Shown here: one piece after another, positions 1 to 7,631 of the stretch
Numbering within the stretch: position 1 is the first letter of the stretch
Layout: each line of letters opens with the position of its first letter
Source: DASSQJ01 sp963726295
Lineage (GTDB): Bacteria > Actinomycetota > Actinomycetes > Actinomycetales > Dermatophilaceae
Length of the DNA stretch: 64,000 nt
Direction: 5' to 3'
Assembly: GCA_963726295.1 (NCBI GenBank)
Contig: CAVSBW010000001.1
Span: 558,001-622,000, forward strand
The notes under the pieces: model-generated
Database searches by the model: none
Told to the model about the DNA's origin: nothing
What the model saw: the letters and a program-made list of their open reading frames with translations, nothing else
Translations under genes and position numbers: made by a program

Positions 1-1238
1 CCACCGAGGACCACAACGTCCCCACGACCCCGGGCCCCATCACCGACCCGGTGAGCCGCACCCAGGTCGAGACCCTGCGCCGCAACTGCGCGGAGTTCGG
101 CGTCACCCTGCACCCGATGGGCGACGCCGAGCAGGGCATCGTCCACGTCGTCGGCCCGCAGCTCGGCCTGACCCAGCCGGGCATGACCATCGTCTGCGGC
201 GACAGCCACACCTCGACGCACGGTGCCTTCGGCGCGCTGGCCTTCGGCATCGGCACCAGCGAGGTCGAGCACGTCCTGGCCACCCAGACGCTGCCGCTCA
301 AGCCGTTCCGCACCATGGCCGTCACCGTCGAGGGCGAGCTCACGCCCGGTGTGACCGCGAAGGACCTGGTCCTCGCCGTGATCGCCAAGATCGGCACCGG
401 CGGGGGCCAGGGGTACGTCATCGAGTACCGCGGCAGCGCCATCCGGTCGCTGTCGATGGAGGCCCGGATGACCGTCTGCAACATGTCCATCGAGGCCGGG
501 GCGCGCGCGGGGATGATCGCGCCCGACGCGACGACGTTCGAGTACGTGAAGGGCCGTGACCACGCCCCGACCGGAGCCGACTGGGACGCCGCCGTCGCCG
601 CCTGGAGCGAGCTGCGCAGCGACGACGACGCCGCCTTCGACACCGAGGTCGTGCTCGACGCGGCCAGCCTGACCCCGTTCGTCACGTGGGGGACCAACCC
701 GGGCCAGGGCAGCCCGCTCGCCGAGGCCGTGCCCGATCCCGAGTACATGGCCGACGACACCGAGAAGGTGGCGGCGCGCAGAGCGCTCGAGTACATGGGG
801 CTGGCCGCCGGGACACCGCTGCGCGCCATCCACGTCGACACCGTCTTCGTCGGCTCGTGCACCAACGGCCGCATCGAGGACCTGCGGGCCGCGGCCGACG
901 TCATCCGCGGTCGCCGCGTTGCCGAGGGCGTGCGGATGCTCGTCGTGCCGGGTTCGGCGCGCGTGCGCGTGCAGGCCGAGGCGGAGGGCCTGCACGAGGT
1001 CTTCACCGCCGCGGGCGCCGAGTGGCGCCTGCCCGGCTGTTCGATGTGCCTGGGCATGAACCCCGACCAGCTCGCGCCGGGGGAGCGGAGCGCGTCGACG
1101 TCGAACCGCAACTTCGAGGGGCGCCAGGGCAAGGGTGGACGTACCCACCTCGTGAGCCCCCTCGTGGCAGCGGCCACCGCGGTCCGCGGCACGCTCTCGA
1201 GCCCGGCCGACCTCGAGCCCGCGGAGGTGGGCGCCTGA
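1..1238 (+). CDS. leuC: 3-isopropylmalate dehydratase large subunit (5' end outside the window)
   Basis: LeuC is the iron-sulfur subunit of isopropylmalate isomerase, which with LeuD converts 2- to 3-isopropylmalate in leucine synthesis. The reading frame is open from base 3, so the start and roughly the first 60 residues lie upstream. Visible family motifs are EDHNVPT at the window edge, CGDSHTSTHGA, GSCTNGRIEDL and GCSMCLGMNPD; the last two carry the three cysteines that hold the 4Fe-4S cluster. The C-terminus is complete. The TGA overlaps the leuD ATG by one base (TGATG), so the pair is translationally coupled. Identification is certain; only the 5' part is missing. Confidence 0.97.
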   Translation, partial: TEDHNVPTTPGPITDPVSRTQVETLRRNCAEFGVTLHPMGDAEQGIVHVVGPQLGLTQPGMTIVCGDSHTSTHGAFGALAFGIGTSEVEHVLATQTLPLKPFRTMAVTVEGELTPGVTAKDLVLAVIAKIGTGGGQGYVIEYRGSAIRSLSMEARMTVCNMSIEAGARAGMIAPDATTFEYVKGRDHAPTGADWDAAVAAWSELRSDDDAAFDTEVVLDAASLTPFVTWGTNPGQGSPLAEAVPDPEYMADDTEKVAARRALEYMGLAAGTPLRAIHVDTVFVGSCTNGRIEDLRAAADVIRGRRVAEGVRMLVVPGSARVRVQAEAEGLHEVFTAAGAEWRLPGCSMCLGMNPDQLAPGERSASTSNRNFEGRQGKGGRTHLVSPLVAAATAVRGTLSSPADLEPAEVGA

Positions 1239-1828
1239 TGGAACGCTTCACGACCCACACCGGCATCGGTGTCCCGCTGCGGCGCAGCAACGTCGACACC
1301 GACCAGATCATCCCTGCCGTGTACCTCAAGCGGGTCACGCGCACCGGCTTCGAGGACGGGCTGTTCGCCGCCTGGCGCGGCGACGAGACCTTCGTCCTCA
1401 ACGACCCCAACTACTCGGCCGGCTCGGTGCTCGTGGCCGGCCCGGACTTCGGCACGGGCTCCTCGCGCGAGCACGCCGTCTGGGCTCTCATGGACCACGG
1501 GTTCCGCGTCGTCATCTCGTCGCGGTTCGCCGACATCTTCCGGGGCAACAGTGGGAAGCAGGGGCTGCTCACCGCCCAGTGCTCGCAGGACGACGTCGAG
1601 CTGCTGTGGAAGCTGCTGGAGAACGAGCCCGGCACCTCGGTGACCGTCGACCTTGAGTCGCGAACCGTGACCGCTGGTGACGTCGTGGCGTCGTTCGAAG
1701 TCGACGACTACACCCGGTGGCGGCTGCTCGAGGGCCTGGACGACATCAGCCTCACCCTGCGGCACGAGGACGAGATCACCGCGTACGAGTCGACCCGGCC
1801 GAGCTGGACGCCGACCGTCACTTCCTGA
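1238..1828 (+). CDS. leuD: 3-isopropylmalate dehydratase small subunit
   Basis: LeuD is the small subunit that completes the active site of isopropylmalate isomerase with LeuC. It is 196 residues long, usual for the bacterial form. The N-terminal part has SNVDTDQIIPAVYLKR and the middle has GPDFGTGSSREHAVWAL, the two hallmark blocks of the family. The ATG at 1238 shares its A with the leuC stop codon and is the only sensible start. A small hairpin follows the stop, so leuCD appears to end its own transcript before hupB. Confidence 0.97.
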   Translation: MERFTTHTGIGVPLRRSNVDTDQIIPAVYLKRVTRTGFEDGLFAAWRGDETFVLNDPNYSAGSVLVAGPDFGTGSSREHAVWALMDHGFRVVISSRFADIFRGNSGKQGLLTAQCSQDDVELLWKLLENEPGTSVTVDLESRTVTAGDVVASFEVDDYTRWRLLEGLDDISLTLRHEDEITAYESTRPSWTPTVTS

Positions 1829-1841
1829 GCGTTCGCTGGGA

Positions 1842-1862
1842 AACGGTTGCGTGACAACCGTT
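1842..1862 (+). terminator. Hairpin after leuCD
   Basis: AACGGTTG (1842-1849) and CAACCGTT (1855-1862) form a perfect 8-bp inverted repeat with a 5-base loop, 13 bases after the leuD stop. There is no clear T-run, which is common for actinobacterial terminators. Its position suggests termination of leuCD; function is inferred. Confidence 0.5.
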
Positions 1863-2000
1863 CTCGTGGCGGCGCAGCGCCGTCCGGCGTAGGTGCACCC
1901 TTCCTGGTTACCGACGAGTTGCCCAACCGCCCGGCGATTTCGTTGTGCGACAGGGAAAGAACACGCCCGTGGGTGATGGACGCCGACCGCCCGGTGGCCC

Positions 2001-2006
2001 TATTTT
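2001..2006 (+). promoter_or_regulatory. Possible -10 element of hupB
   Basis: TATTTT is the most AT-rich hexamer in the 257-base gap 1829-2085 and fits a -10 box, giving a leader of about 75 bases before the hupB GTG. I see no convincing -35 at the right spacing. The rest of the gap holds the leuCD hairpin and nothing else I can name. Confidence 0.3.
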
Positions 2007-2085
2007 CGGCGGAGCGGAGAACCGCTGTTCGTCAGGTCGCCACCCCGGTGGGCCGTGGCGCCGGCATCGATGGGAGACCACCACT

Positions 2086-2853
2086 GTGAACAAGGCAGAC
2101 CTCGTCAGGGAGCTGGAGAAGAAGCTCGGCAGCCGGAAGGCCGCCAACGACGCACTCGAGACGGTGCTCGACACCATCGTCCGGGAGGTGGCGAAGGGTG
2201 GCAAGGTCGCCATCACCGGGTTCGGGACCTTCGACCGCGTGGAGCGCGCTCCACGCACCGGCCGCAACCCGCACACGGGCTCGTCGGTGCCCATCCCGAA
2301 GTCCAAGGCTCCGCGCTTCCGGCCCGGGACCTCCTTCAAGGGCTACGTGCGCAAGCCGAGCAGCCTGCCGAAGACCGCCCTGGCCACCGGTCGGGCGGCA
2401 GCGGGCACGGCGGCCGCCGCGGCCGGGTCGGCGCTCACGGCCGCCGGGGCCGCCGCCCGCAAGGCCGGCGGTGTCGCCTCCCGCTCGGCGCCTACGGCGA
2501 AGAAGTCAGCCGCGAAGTCCTCGACTGCTGCGGCATCGACGGCGAAGAAGGCGCCGGCCAAGTCCTCGACGGCGAAGAAGTCAGCTGCGAAGACCTCGAC
2601 GGCGACGAAGTCAGCTGCGAAGACCACGACCGCGACGAAGGCGCCGGCCAAGTCCTCGACGGCGAAGAAGTCAGCTGCGAAGACCTCGACGGCGAAGAAG
2701 TCGACGGCGAAGAAGTCAGCTGCGAAGGCCTCGACGGCGAAGAAGTCGACGGCGAAGAAGTCAGCTGCGAAGGCCTCGACGGCGAAGAAGTCGACGGCGA
2801 AGAAGTCAGCCGCCAAGACCTCGACGGCGAAGAAGTCGACCGCGAAGAAATAG
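2086..2853 (+). CDS. hupB: HU-family nucleoid protein with long lysine/alanine-rich tail
   Basis: This is a histone-like DNA-binding protein that compacts and bends chromosomal DNA. Residues 1 to about 95 are a canonical HU fold: VNKADLVRELEKK start, ITGFGTFDRVERAPR, and the DNA-embracing arm GRNPHTG followed by RFRPG. From about residue 100 to the end (255) it carries an alanine- then S/T-A-K-K-rich basic tail like that of mycobacterial HupB and Streptomyces HupS, expected to be disordered and to bind DNA non-specifically. The GTG at 2086 follows a GGGAGA motif and matches the usual HU N-terminus; an in-frame extension upstream has no HU homology. Position after leuCD matches the actinobacterial backbone order. 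Confidence 0.95.
   Translation: MNKADLVRELEKKLGSRKAANDALETVLDTIVREVAKGGKVAITGFGTFDRVERAPRTGRNPHTGSSVPIPKSKAPRFRPGTSFKGYVRKPSSLPKTALATGRAAAGTAAAAAGSALTAAGAAARKAGGVASRSAPTAKKSAAKSSTAAASTAKKAPAKSSTAKKSAAKTSTATKSAAKTTTATKAPAKSSTAKKSAAKTSTAKKSTAKKSAAKASTAKKSTAKKSAAKASTAKKSTAKKSAAKTSTAKKSTAKK
2671..2850 (+). repeat. 45-bp tandem repeat in the hupB tail
   Basis: Four in-phase units begin at 2671, 2716, 2761 and 2806, each starting TCAGCTGCGA or a close variant (the last starts TCAGCCGCCA) and encoding a 15-residue block of the type SAAK-x-STAKKSTAKK. The units are almost identical at DNA level, suggesting recent duplication or slippage, so tail length probably varies between strains. Looser copies extend upstream to about 2500. 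Confidence 0.9.
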
Positions 2854-2879
2854 CGACGGGTCTGTGGCGGCGACCGCTC

Positions 2880-3728
2880 TCAGCGGACCGTCTCGCCTGG
2901 CCCGATCCCCACGACCCACACCCGGGTCGCGGTCCGTCCCTCCGGGTCCAGCTCTACGCTGACGCGCTGACCCACTCGGAGGTGCCGCAGGCCGCTCGCG
3001 GCGAGCGCCTCCGGTGGCACGACCACCTCGACCCCGTCGTCGAGCAGCGCCGCGCCGGGCTCGTCCGCGTCCGGCGCGCGGTGGATGGATGCCTGCACGC
3101 CCGGCAGGCTAGCGCGCGCGAGCGCGGCCGCGGTGTGCCGCCCCACGCCGAGCACGACCGCCGAGGCCAGGTCGTCGGCGTCGTCGACGTCCAGGCGCAG
3201 GCCCGGGGCGTCCGGGTCGACGGGGAGGTAGCCCAGTCGCTCGTGGGCCGCCGCGCTGCCCTCCCCGAACGCCGTGCGGGAGCCACCCGCCGCCGGGAGG
3301 CCCAGCAGTGCCGTTCCCCTGCCGCCGGCATCGGGGACCAGGCTGCGCTCGGTGCCGGAGGCCAGTGCGAGCGCGGCCCGCACCTCCTCGGGCCGCAGCG
3401 CCGGGTGGTCGCCGAGCACGACCGCTGCGTGGTCGGCTCCGCGGACCGCTGCGGCCGCGACACCGGCAGCCACCGCGCCGTCCAGCCCCGACCCGGGGTC
3501 GTCGACGACCTGTGCCCCGTCCGCCCGGGACCAGGCGGCCACGTCCGCGGCACCGGTGACGACCAGGACGGGCATCGCCGGGTCGGCCGACCGCAGCGCC
3601 GCCACGGTGTCGCGGGCGAAGGCGGTGGCGAGTGCGGCGCGGATGTCGTGCGGGAGCGCCAGCCGGCTCTTGGCGAGCGGCCCTCCCTTCACCGGGACGA
3701 CGGCCGCCCAGGAGTGGGACGTGGTCAC
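2880..3728 (-). CDS. cofC: 2-phospho-L-lactate guanylyltransferase-like (CofC/FbiD), with C-terminal extension
   Basis: CofC/FbiD activates phospholactate or phosphoenolpyruvate with GTP for coenzyme F420 synthesis. The first ~215 residues carry the family blocks: VVPVKGGPLAKSRL near the start, DDPGSGLDGAV, VVLGDHPALRP, PDAGGRGTALL and LRLDVDDADDLASAV. The usual protein is about 210-220 residues; this one is 282, with about 65 extra C-terminal residues rich in beta-forming stretches (DDGVEVVVPPEAL, LRVGQRVSVELDPEGRTATRVWVVG) that I cannot assign. I chose the GTG at 3728 because homology begins there and a CAGGAT hexamer lies 7 bases upstream without a ribosome binding site. It converges on hupB with a 26-base gap. 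The neighbourhood hupB-cofC-gpsA matches Mycobacterium. Confidence 0.85.
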   Translation of the reverse strand: MTTSHSWAAVVPVKGGPLAKSRLALPHDIRAALATAFARDTVAALRSADPAMPVLVVTGAADVAAWSRADGAQVVDDPGSGLDGAVAAGVAAAAVRGADHAAVVLGDHPALRPEEVRAALALASGTERSLVPDAGGRGTALLGLPAAGGSRTAFGEGSAAAHERLGYLPVDPDAPGLRLDVDDADDLASAVVLGVGRHTAAALARASLPGVQASIHRAPDADEPGAALLDDGVEVVVPPEALAASGLRHLRVGQRVSVELDPEGRTATRVWVVGIGPGETVR

Positions 3729-3820
3729 CCGCCCGATCCTGTCAGGCGCGCGAGCCCCCTCGACATCGCGCACGCCGCGGACCACAATGCGGCAGGTCCC
3801 GATCGCACGGAAGGCAGCAG

Positions 3821-4579
3821 GTGAGCACCCCCCAGGACAACTCGCGTCCCTTCGGCTACCGGCTCGTCATCCGCCTGCTCCGCCCACTGTTCATGGTGCT
3901 GACCCGGCGCGACTGGTCCGGGTCGGAGAACCTGCCCACGGAGGGTGGCTGGGTCGTCGTCACCAACCACACCTCGCACCTGGACGCGTTGTTCTTCGCG
4001 CACTACCTCGTCGACCACGGCCGCTCCCCGCGCTTCCTCGGCAAGATCGAGGTGTTCAACGTGCCGGTCGTCGGCGCCATCCTGCGCTCGGCTGACCAGA
4101 TCCCGGTCCACCGGGAGAGCGGCCGGGCGGTCGACGCGTACCGGTCGGCGGTGCAGGCGGTCCGTGGCGGCAAGTGCGTGGCGATCTACCCCGAGGGCAC
4201 GTTGACCCGCGACCCCGGCCTCTGGCCGATGCGGGGCAAGACCGGGGCGGCGCGGGTCGCCCTCGAGACCCGCTGCCCGGTTGTCCCCGTGGCGCACTGG
4301 GGCCCGCAGGAGGTGCTCGCGCCGTACGCCAAGGTGCCGCACCTCTTCCCGCGCCGCACGGTTCACGTCCGCGCCGGGGCCCCCGTGACGCTCGACGACC
4401 TGTACGGTCGACCGGTCACGTCCGACGTGCTCCACGAGGCCACCGAGCGCATCATGGCCGGAATCACCGGTGTCCTCGAGGAGCTCCGTGGAGAGAAGGC
4501 GCCGACCGAGCGCTTCGACCCACGGCGACACGGAATCACGAGCATCGGCCGGCCCAAGCCCCTCGAGGAGGCATCGTGA
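3821..4579 (+). CDS. plsC: 1-acyl-sn-glycerol-3-phosphate acyltransferase (PlsC family)
   Basis: Membrane-associated acyltransferase that adds the second acyl chain to lysophosphatidic acid in phospholipid synthesis. It has 252 residues. The catalytic HX4D motif is in VVTNHTSHLDAL (about residues 45-56) and the substrate-binding motif is the YPEGTLTRD block. The GTG at 3821 follows GGAAGG at 7-12 bases. Its stop overlaps the gpsA GTG by three bases (GTGA), so two consecutive steps of glycerolipid synthesis are coupled. Exact acyl or acceptor specificity cannot be read from sequence. Confidence 0.88.
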   Translation: MSTPQDNSRPFGYRLVIRLLRPLFMVLTRRDWSGSENLPTEGGWVVVTNHTSHLDALFFAHYLVDHGRSPRFLGKIEVFNVPVVGAILRSADQIPVHRESGRAVDAYRSAVQAVRGGKCVAIYPEGTLTRDPGLWPMRGKTGAARVALETRCPVVPVAHWGPQEVLAPYAKVPHLFPRRTVHVRAGAPVTLDDLYGRPVTSDVLHEATERIMAGITGVLEELRGEKAPTERFDPRRHGITSIGRPKPLEEAS

Positions 4580-5574
4580 CGCACGCCGCCGTCTACGGAA
4601 CCGGCAGCTGGGGCACCGCCTTCGCCGCCGTGATGGCCGACGCCGGGACGACGGTGACGATGTGGGGACGCCGCGCCGAGGTCGTCGCCCAGGTCAACGC
4701 CGGGGTCAACGAGGACTACCTCCCAGAGCTGCGGCTGCCTCCGATCGTCACCGCCACGACCGACCCGGAGGAGGCCGCCGCAGGGGCCGACCTCGTCGTG
4801 CTCGCGGTGCCCTCGCAGACGCTCCGCACCAACCTCGGGGAGTGGGCCGGGGTGCTCCCGCGCAGCGCTGCCGTCGTGTCCCTCATGAAGGGGGTCGAGC
4901 TCGGCACGACCAAGCTGATGTCTCAGGTGGTCACCGAGGTCGGAGGGGTCGACGAGGACCGGGTCGTGGTCGTGTCCGGACCCAACCTCGCGCGCGAGAT
5001 CGCCGCCAAGCAGCCCGCAGCCTCCGTCGTCGCCTCGCGCAGCCGGGCCATGGCCGAGCGCGTCGCGGCCGCGTGCGCCGCCCCTTACCTGCGTCCGTAC
5101 ACAGGCCACGACGTCGTCGGCACGGAGATCGCCGGTGCGACGAAGAACGTCATCGCTCTCGCGGTCGGGACCGCCGAGGGCCTCGGCATGGGCGACAACT
5201 CCAAGGCGTCGATCATCACCCGGGGCCTCGCCGAGACCACCCGGCTCGGCACCGCACTCGGCGGCGAGCCCGCCACGTTCGCCGGGTTGGCCGGGGTCGG
5301 TGACCTCATCGCCACCTGCATGTCGCCGCTGTCGCGCAACCACTCCTTCGGGGTGCGGCTCGGCCAGGGGATGTCGGTCGACGAGGTCGTCGCCGTGACC
5401 CGGCAGACCGCCGAGGGCGTCAAGTCGTGTACGTCCATCCTCGAGCTGGCCCGCAACCACGGGGTGGACGTGCCGATCATCGAGCAGGTGGACGCGATGA
5501 TCCGCGAGGGCCGGACCGCGCAGGAGGTCGCGCGGAACCTGCTGTCGAGGCCTCGCAAGCCCGAGACCGCCTGA
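4576..5574 (+). CDS. gpsA: Glycerol-3-phosphate dehydrogenase [NAD(P)+]
   Basis: GpsA reduces dihydroxyacetone phosphate to sn-glycerol-3-phosphate, the backbone for the adjacent PlsC. The 332-residue length is normal. The N-terminal Rossmann motif is VYGTGSWGTAFA, and the substrate-binding/catalytic region reads GATKNVIALAVGTAEGLGMGDNSKA, containing the invariant lysine. The C-terminal domain has AGVGDLIATC and EGVKSC. The GTG at 4576 overlaps the plsC stop. A long intergenic stretch follows, so the operon probably ends here. Confidence 0.96.
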   Translation: MTHAAVYGTGSWGTAFAAVMADAGTTVTMWGRRAEVVAQVNAGVNEDYLPELRLPPIVTATTDPEEAAAGADLVVLAVPSQTLRTNLGEWAGVLPRSAAVVSLMKGVELGTTKLMSQVVTEVGGVDEDRVVVVSGPNLAREIAAKQPAASVVASRSRAMAERVAAACAAPYLRPYTGHDVVGTEIAGATKNVIALAVGTAEGLGMGDNSKASIITRGLAETTRLGTALGGEPATFAGLAGVGDLIATCMSPLSRNHSFGVRLGQGMSVDEVVAVTRQTAEGVKSCTSILELARNHGVDVPIIEQVDAMIREGRTAQEVARNLLSRPRKPETA

Positions 5575-5694
5575 GGCCCGGCCCCGCGCTCACTGATGGG
5601 CAGTGGTCGTGCGCCACCCAGCGCCGGCGGCCGCACAGCGCTCGGTCGTCGGCCGGCGTAGATGTCTGTTGTCGTGGGCACCGGGCTTCGTCGC

Positions 5695-5950
5695 CTATGA
5701 GGGTTGTGCCTCGCAGGTGGCCTTCAGGCCCGCGAGGTTCTTGCGGTACACCGATCGGACGAACGCCGGCATCAGGGGCAGCAGAACCCGGAAGACGCCA
5801 TTGAGGCCTAGGTCGTCGGTGAGGACGACCAGGGTGCCGCCGTCCTGGCTCTCGAACCTGTAGAGGTTGTTGGTCCGAAGCGGCCCCTTGACCGGGCCGG
5901 TACCCCAAACGCCGCTCCGGGCTCCAGACCCGGACCTGGACCTTGTTCAT
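5695..5950 (-). pseudogene. Remnant of an SRPBCC (polyketide cyclase/dehydrase-like) protein
   Basis: Reading leftward, one frame gives GPVKGPLRTNNLYRFE, then DGGTLVVLTDDLGLNG, VFRVLLPLMPAFVRSVYRKN and a stop at 5695-5697. This resembles the C-terminal half of the SRPBCC/START-like fold, where strands lead into the long final helix. The plausible start MNKVQVRVWSPE (ATG at 5950) lies in another frame, and an in-frame TGA precedes the conserved part. So the N-terminal half is missing or frameshifted. Family assignment is by pattern only; the alternative is a short novel protein. Confidence 0.45.
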
Positions 5951-6063
5951 CTCGCCGCTGCTCCTCGTGTCCACGGCTCACACCGGTCACGTCGGGGTCA
6001 CCGGCCCCTGGTGAACCACATCGACCTGCGCCGGCAGCCCTCATGGTGGTCCCGCGAACCCCA

Positions 6064-6097
6064 CCGGTGACATCACTCGACCGAGTGATGTCACCGG
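6064..6097. promoter_or_regulatory. 34-bp perfect palindrome, probable operator
   Basis: CCGGTGACATCACTCG (6064-6079) is followed by AC and its exact reverse complement (6082-6097). It lies 56 bases before the SnoaL-like start and has no T-run. The core ACTCGACCGAGT type symmetry resembles operators of TetR-family dimers. No regulator gene is adjacent. It could alternatively act as a hairpin terminator for upstream minus-strand transcription. Confidence 0.6.
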
Positions 6098-6152
6098 CCG
6101 CGGCGGTCACCACAATTTCTTGGGTCAGGCGCACGAGGGAAGGGAGATACAG

Positions 6153-6548
6153 ATGAGCGAGCATCCAGATGCAGCGGTGGTTCGTTCCGCCTACGAGGCG
6201 CTGTCACGAGGCGACATGGCGACGTTCGCGGGGCTCCTGCACGAGGACATCGTGTGGCACGAGTCGGCCGCCGGCATGGAAGGGGACTACCGCGGTCGCG
6301 AACAGACGCTGGAGTTCCTGGCCAGGGTCTTCCGGGAGTCCGGTCTCGAGATGACGTCGATGCACATCCACGACGTCCTGGCCAGCGACGAGCACGTCGT
6401 CATCCTGCACGAGGACGGCATGACGATGGGTGGCCGCAGCCTCAGTGCCAAGTACGTGGACGTGTACCACGTGCGTGACCACAAGCTCGCCGAACACTGG
6501 CACCTGGCCCTCGACCCCAAGGCGGACGAGGCCTTCATGGTCGGCTGA
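6153..6548 (+). CDS. SnoaL-like / NTF2-fold protein
   Basis: A 131-residue small protein of the SnoaL-like NTF2 superfamily, which includes ketosteroid isomerase-like enzymes and ligand-binding proteins. Typical features are VVRSAYEALSRGDMATFAGLLHEDIVWHE at the start, the YRGREQTLEFLARVF helix, and the closing sheet YVDVYHVRDHKLAEHWHLALD. The ATG at 6153 follows AGGGAG. A longer in-frame start at 6120 lacks homology. A 34-bp palindrome upstream suggests regulation. The substrate is unknown; the fold call is firm, the function is not. Confidence 0.8.
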   Translation: MSEHPDAAVVRSAYEALSRGDMATFAGLLHEDIVWHESAAGMEGDYRGREQTLEFLARVFRESGLEMTSMHIHDVLASDEHVVILHEDGMTMGGRSLSAKYVDVYHVRDHKLAEHWHLALDPKADEAFMVG

Positions 6549-6643
6549 CCCGTCCGGCCACGCTCCCGGACACCGCGGCTGGTCCAGCGATCCGCGGCCA
6601 CCACGACGAGTTGGGGCAGCCCGACGCCGGGCCCGGTGGGCGG

Positions 6644-7252
6644 CTACCCCTGGAGGTCCGCGATGAACTCCGACGAGGCTGTCGGTGTTGAGAACATCGG
6701 GTAGTCGTACGTGATCGCGTTGTCGTGCTCCTCGGGGGAGGTGGCGGCCACGCAGTCGCTCAGCGTGATGACCTGGTACCCGTTCTCGTAGCCCGAGCGC
6801 ATGGTGGACTCGACGCAGCAGTTCGTGAGGAACCCGCCCAGGGCGATGGTGGTGATCCCCTTGCTGCGCAGGATGAAGTCGAGGTTGGTGCTGGCGAACG
6901 TGTCGAGACCGCGCTTGCCCTCGATGACGATGTCACCGTCGGCGGGAGCGAGCTCGTCGACGATGTCGGCACCCCACGTGCCCTTGACGAAAGCCTCGCC
7001 GTCCACCACACCCTTGAGGATCCCGTACGGGTGGGAGCTGATCTCGTTGTAGCCGGCGGCGAAGGTGATCGGCGCGTGCATGACGGTCACTCCGGCGTCC
7101 CGAGCCGCGGCGACGACCTTCTGGGTGTTGGCCAGCATCTCGGTGCGGTCCATGACCTCGGAGACGGCCCCGTGGAGCGCGCCGCCCTCGGACGTGAAGT
7201 CGTTCTGGTACTCGATCAGGATCACCGCGGTGGTGGTCGGGTCAACGGCCAT
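6644..7252 (-). CDS. Isochorismatase-like cysteine hydrolase
   Basis: A 202-residue member of the isochorismatase-like superfamily, cytosolic hydrolases of amides, carbamates or isochorismate. The first catalytic position, normally Asp in the D-x-Q-(N)DF block, reads ILIEYQNDF, with Glu14 instead. The catalytic lysine block is EGKRGLDTF (Lys113) and the nucleophile block is GGFLTNCCVEST (Cys145/146). ATG at 7252 follows GAGGAGAGA. It converges with the SnoaL-like gene. Substrate cannot be predicted. Confidence 0.85.
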   Translation of the reverse strand: MAVDPTTTAVILIEYQNDFTSEGGALHGAVSEVMDRTEMLANTQKVVAAARDAGVTVMHAPITFAAGYNEISSHPYGILKGVVDGEAFVKGTWGADIVDELAPADGDIVIEGKRGLDTFASTNLDFILRSKGITTIALGGFLTNCCVESTMRSGYENGYQVITLSDCVAATSPEEHDNAITYDYPMFSTPTASSEFIADLQG

Positions 7253-7631
7253 GCTGTCTCTCCTCGCAGTCGGTGCCTTGTGTCCAGCCCGCCCCCCCTC
7301 GTCGGCGGACGAGCGGGACCGGATCAGGAATCGGCGGCCCCTGGGGGCCTCCTGCGAGCATCCTGCACCTCGCCCCGGCGCCACGTCGATGGGTGGAGTG
7401 CGACCAGTCCGCGAACGGCTCCCCGGACATCCACGTCGAGCACGGGTCCCGAACGCCTGCCGCCCACAGGGGCGGCACCCGTCACCCCATCGGGGCGATG
7501 AGCCGCGAGCACACGCGTGGCACCGTGGAGAGGCCTTAAGGCTTCGCGCCTCGCAGCGGCCCGCTGGAGGAGCAACTACTCGCGGGTGGCGCACACCGCG
7601 TGACCTGCGCTCAGCGGTGAAGGGACATGTG
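7253..7631. other. Intergenic stretch of 379 bases
   Basis: This divergent gap lies between the hydrolase start and the next plus-strand gene. It must hold both promoters, but I cannot point to a convincing -35/-10 pair. Minus-strand ORFs inside it have no recognisable motif or ribosome binding site, and I regard them as chance. Confidence 0.5.

Larger units (their letters stand above)
5575..6152. other. Intergenic accessory stretch of 578 bases
   Basis: No intact gene is visible. On the minus strand it holds the tail of a decayed SRPBCC protein (5695-5950). At 6064-6097 is a 34-bp perfect palindrome close to the following gene. I see nothing in 5575-5694 or 5951-6063. Short ORFs on both strands lack ribosome binding sites and family motifs. 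Confidence 0.6.

Noticed and set aside
2500..2850. CRISPR-like repeats
   Set aside because: The repeats are contiguous, in frame, and code for the HU tail; no spacers.
2055..3824. Plus-strand ORF of 589 codons across hupB and cofC
   Set aside because: Runs out of frame through hupB and antisense to cofC; no ribosome binding site and low-complexity translation.
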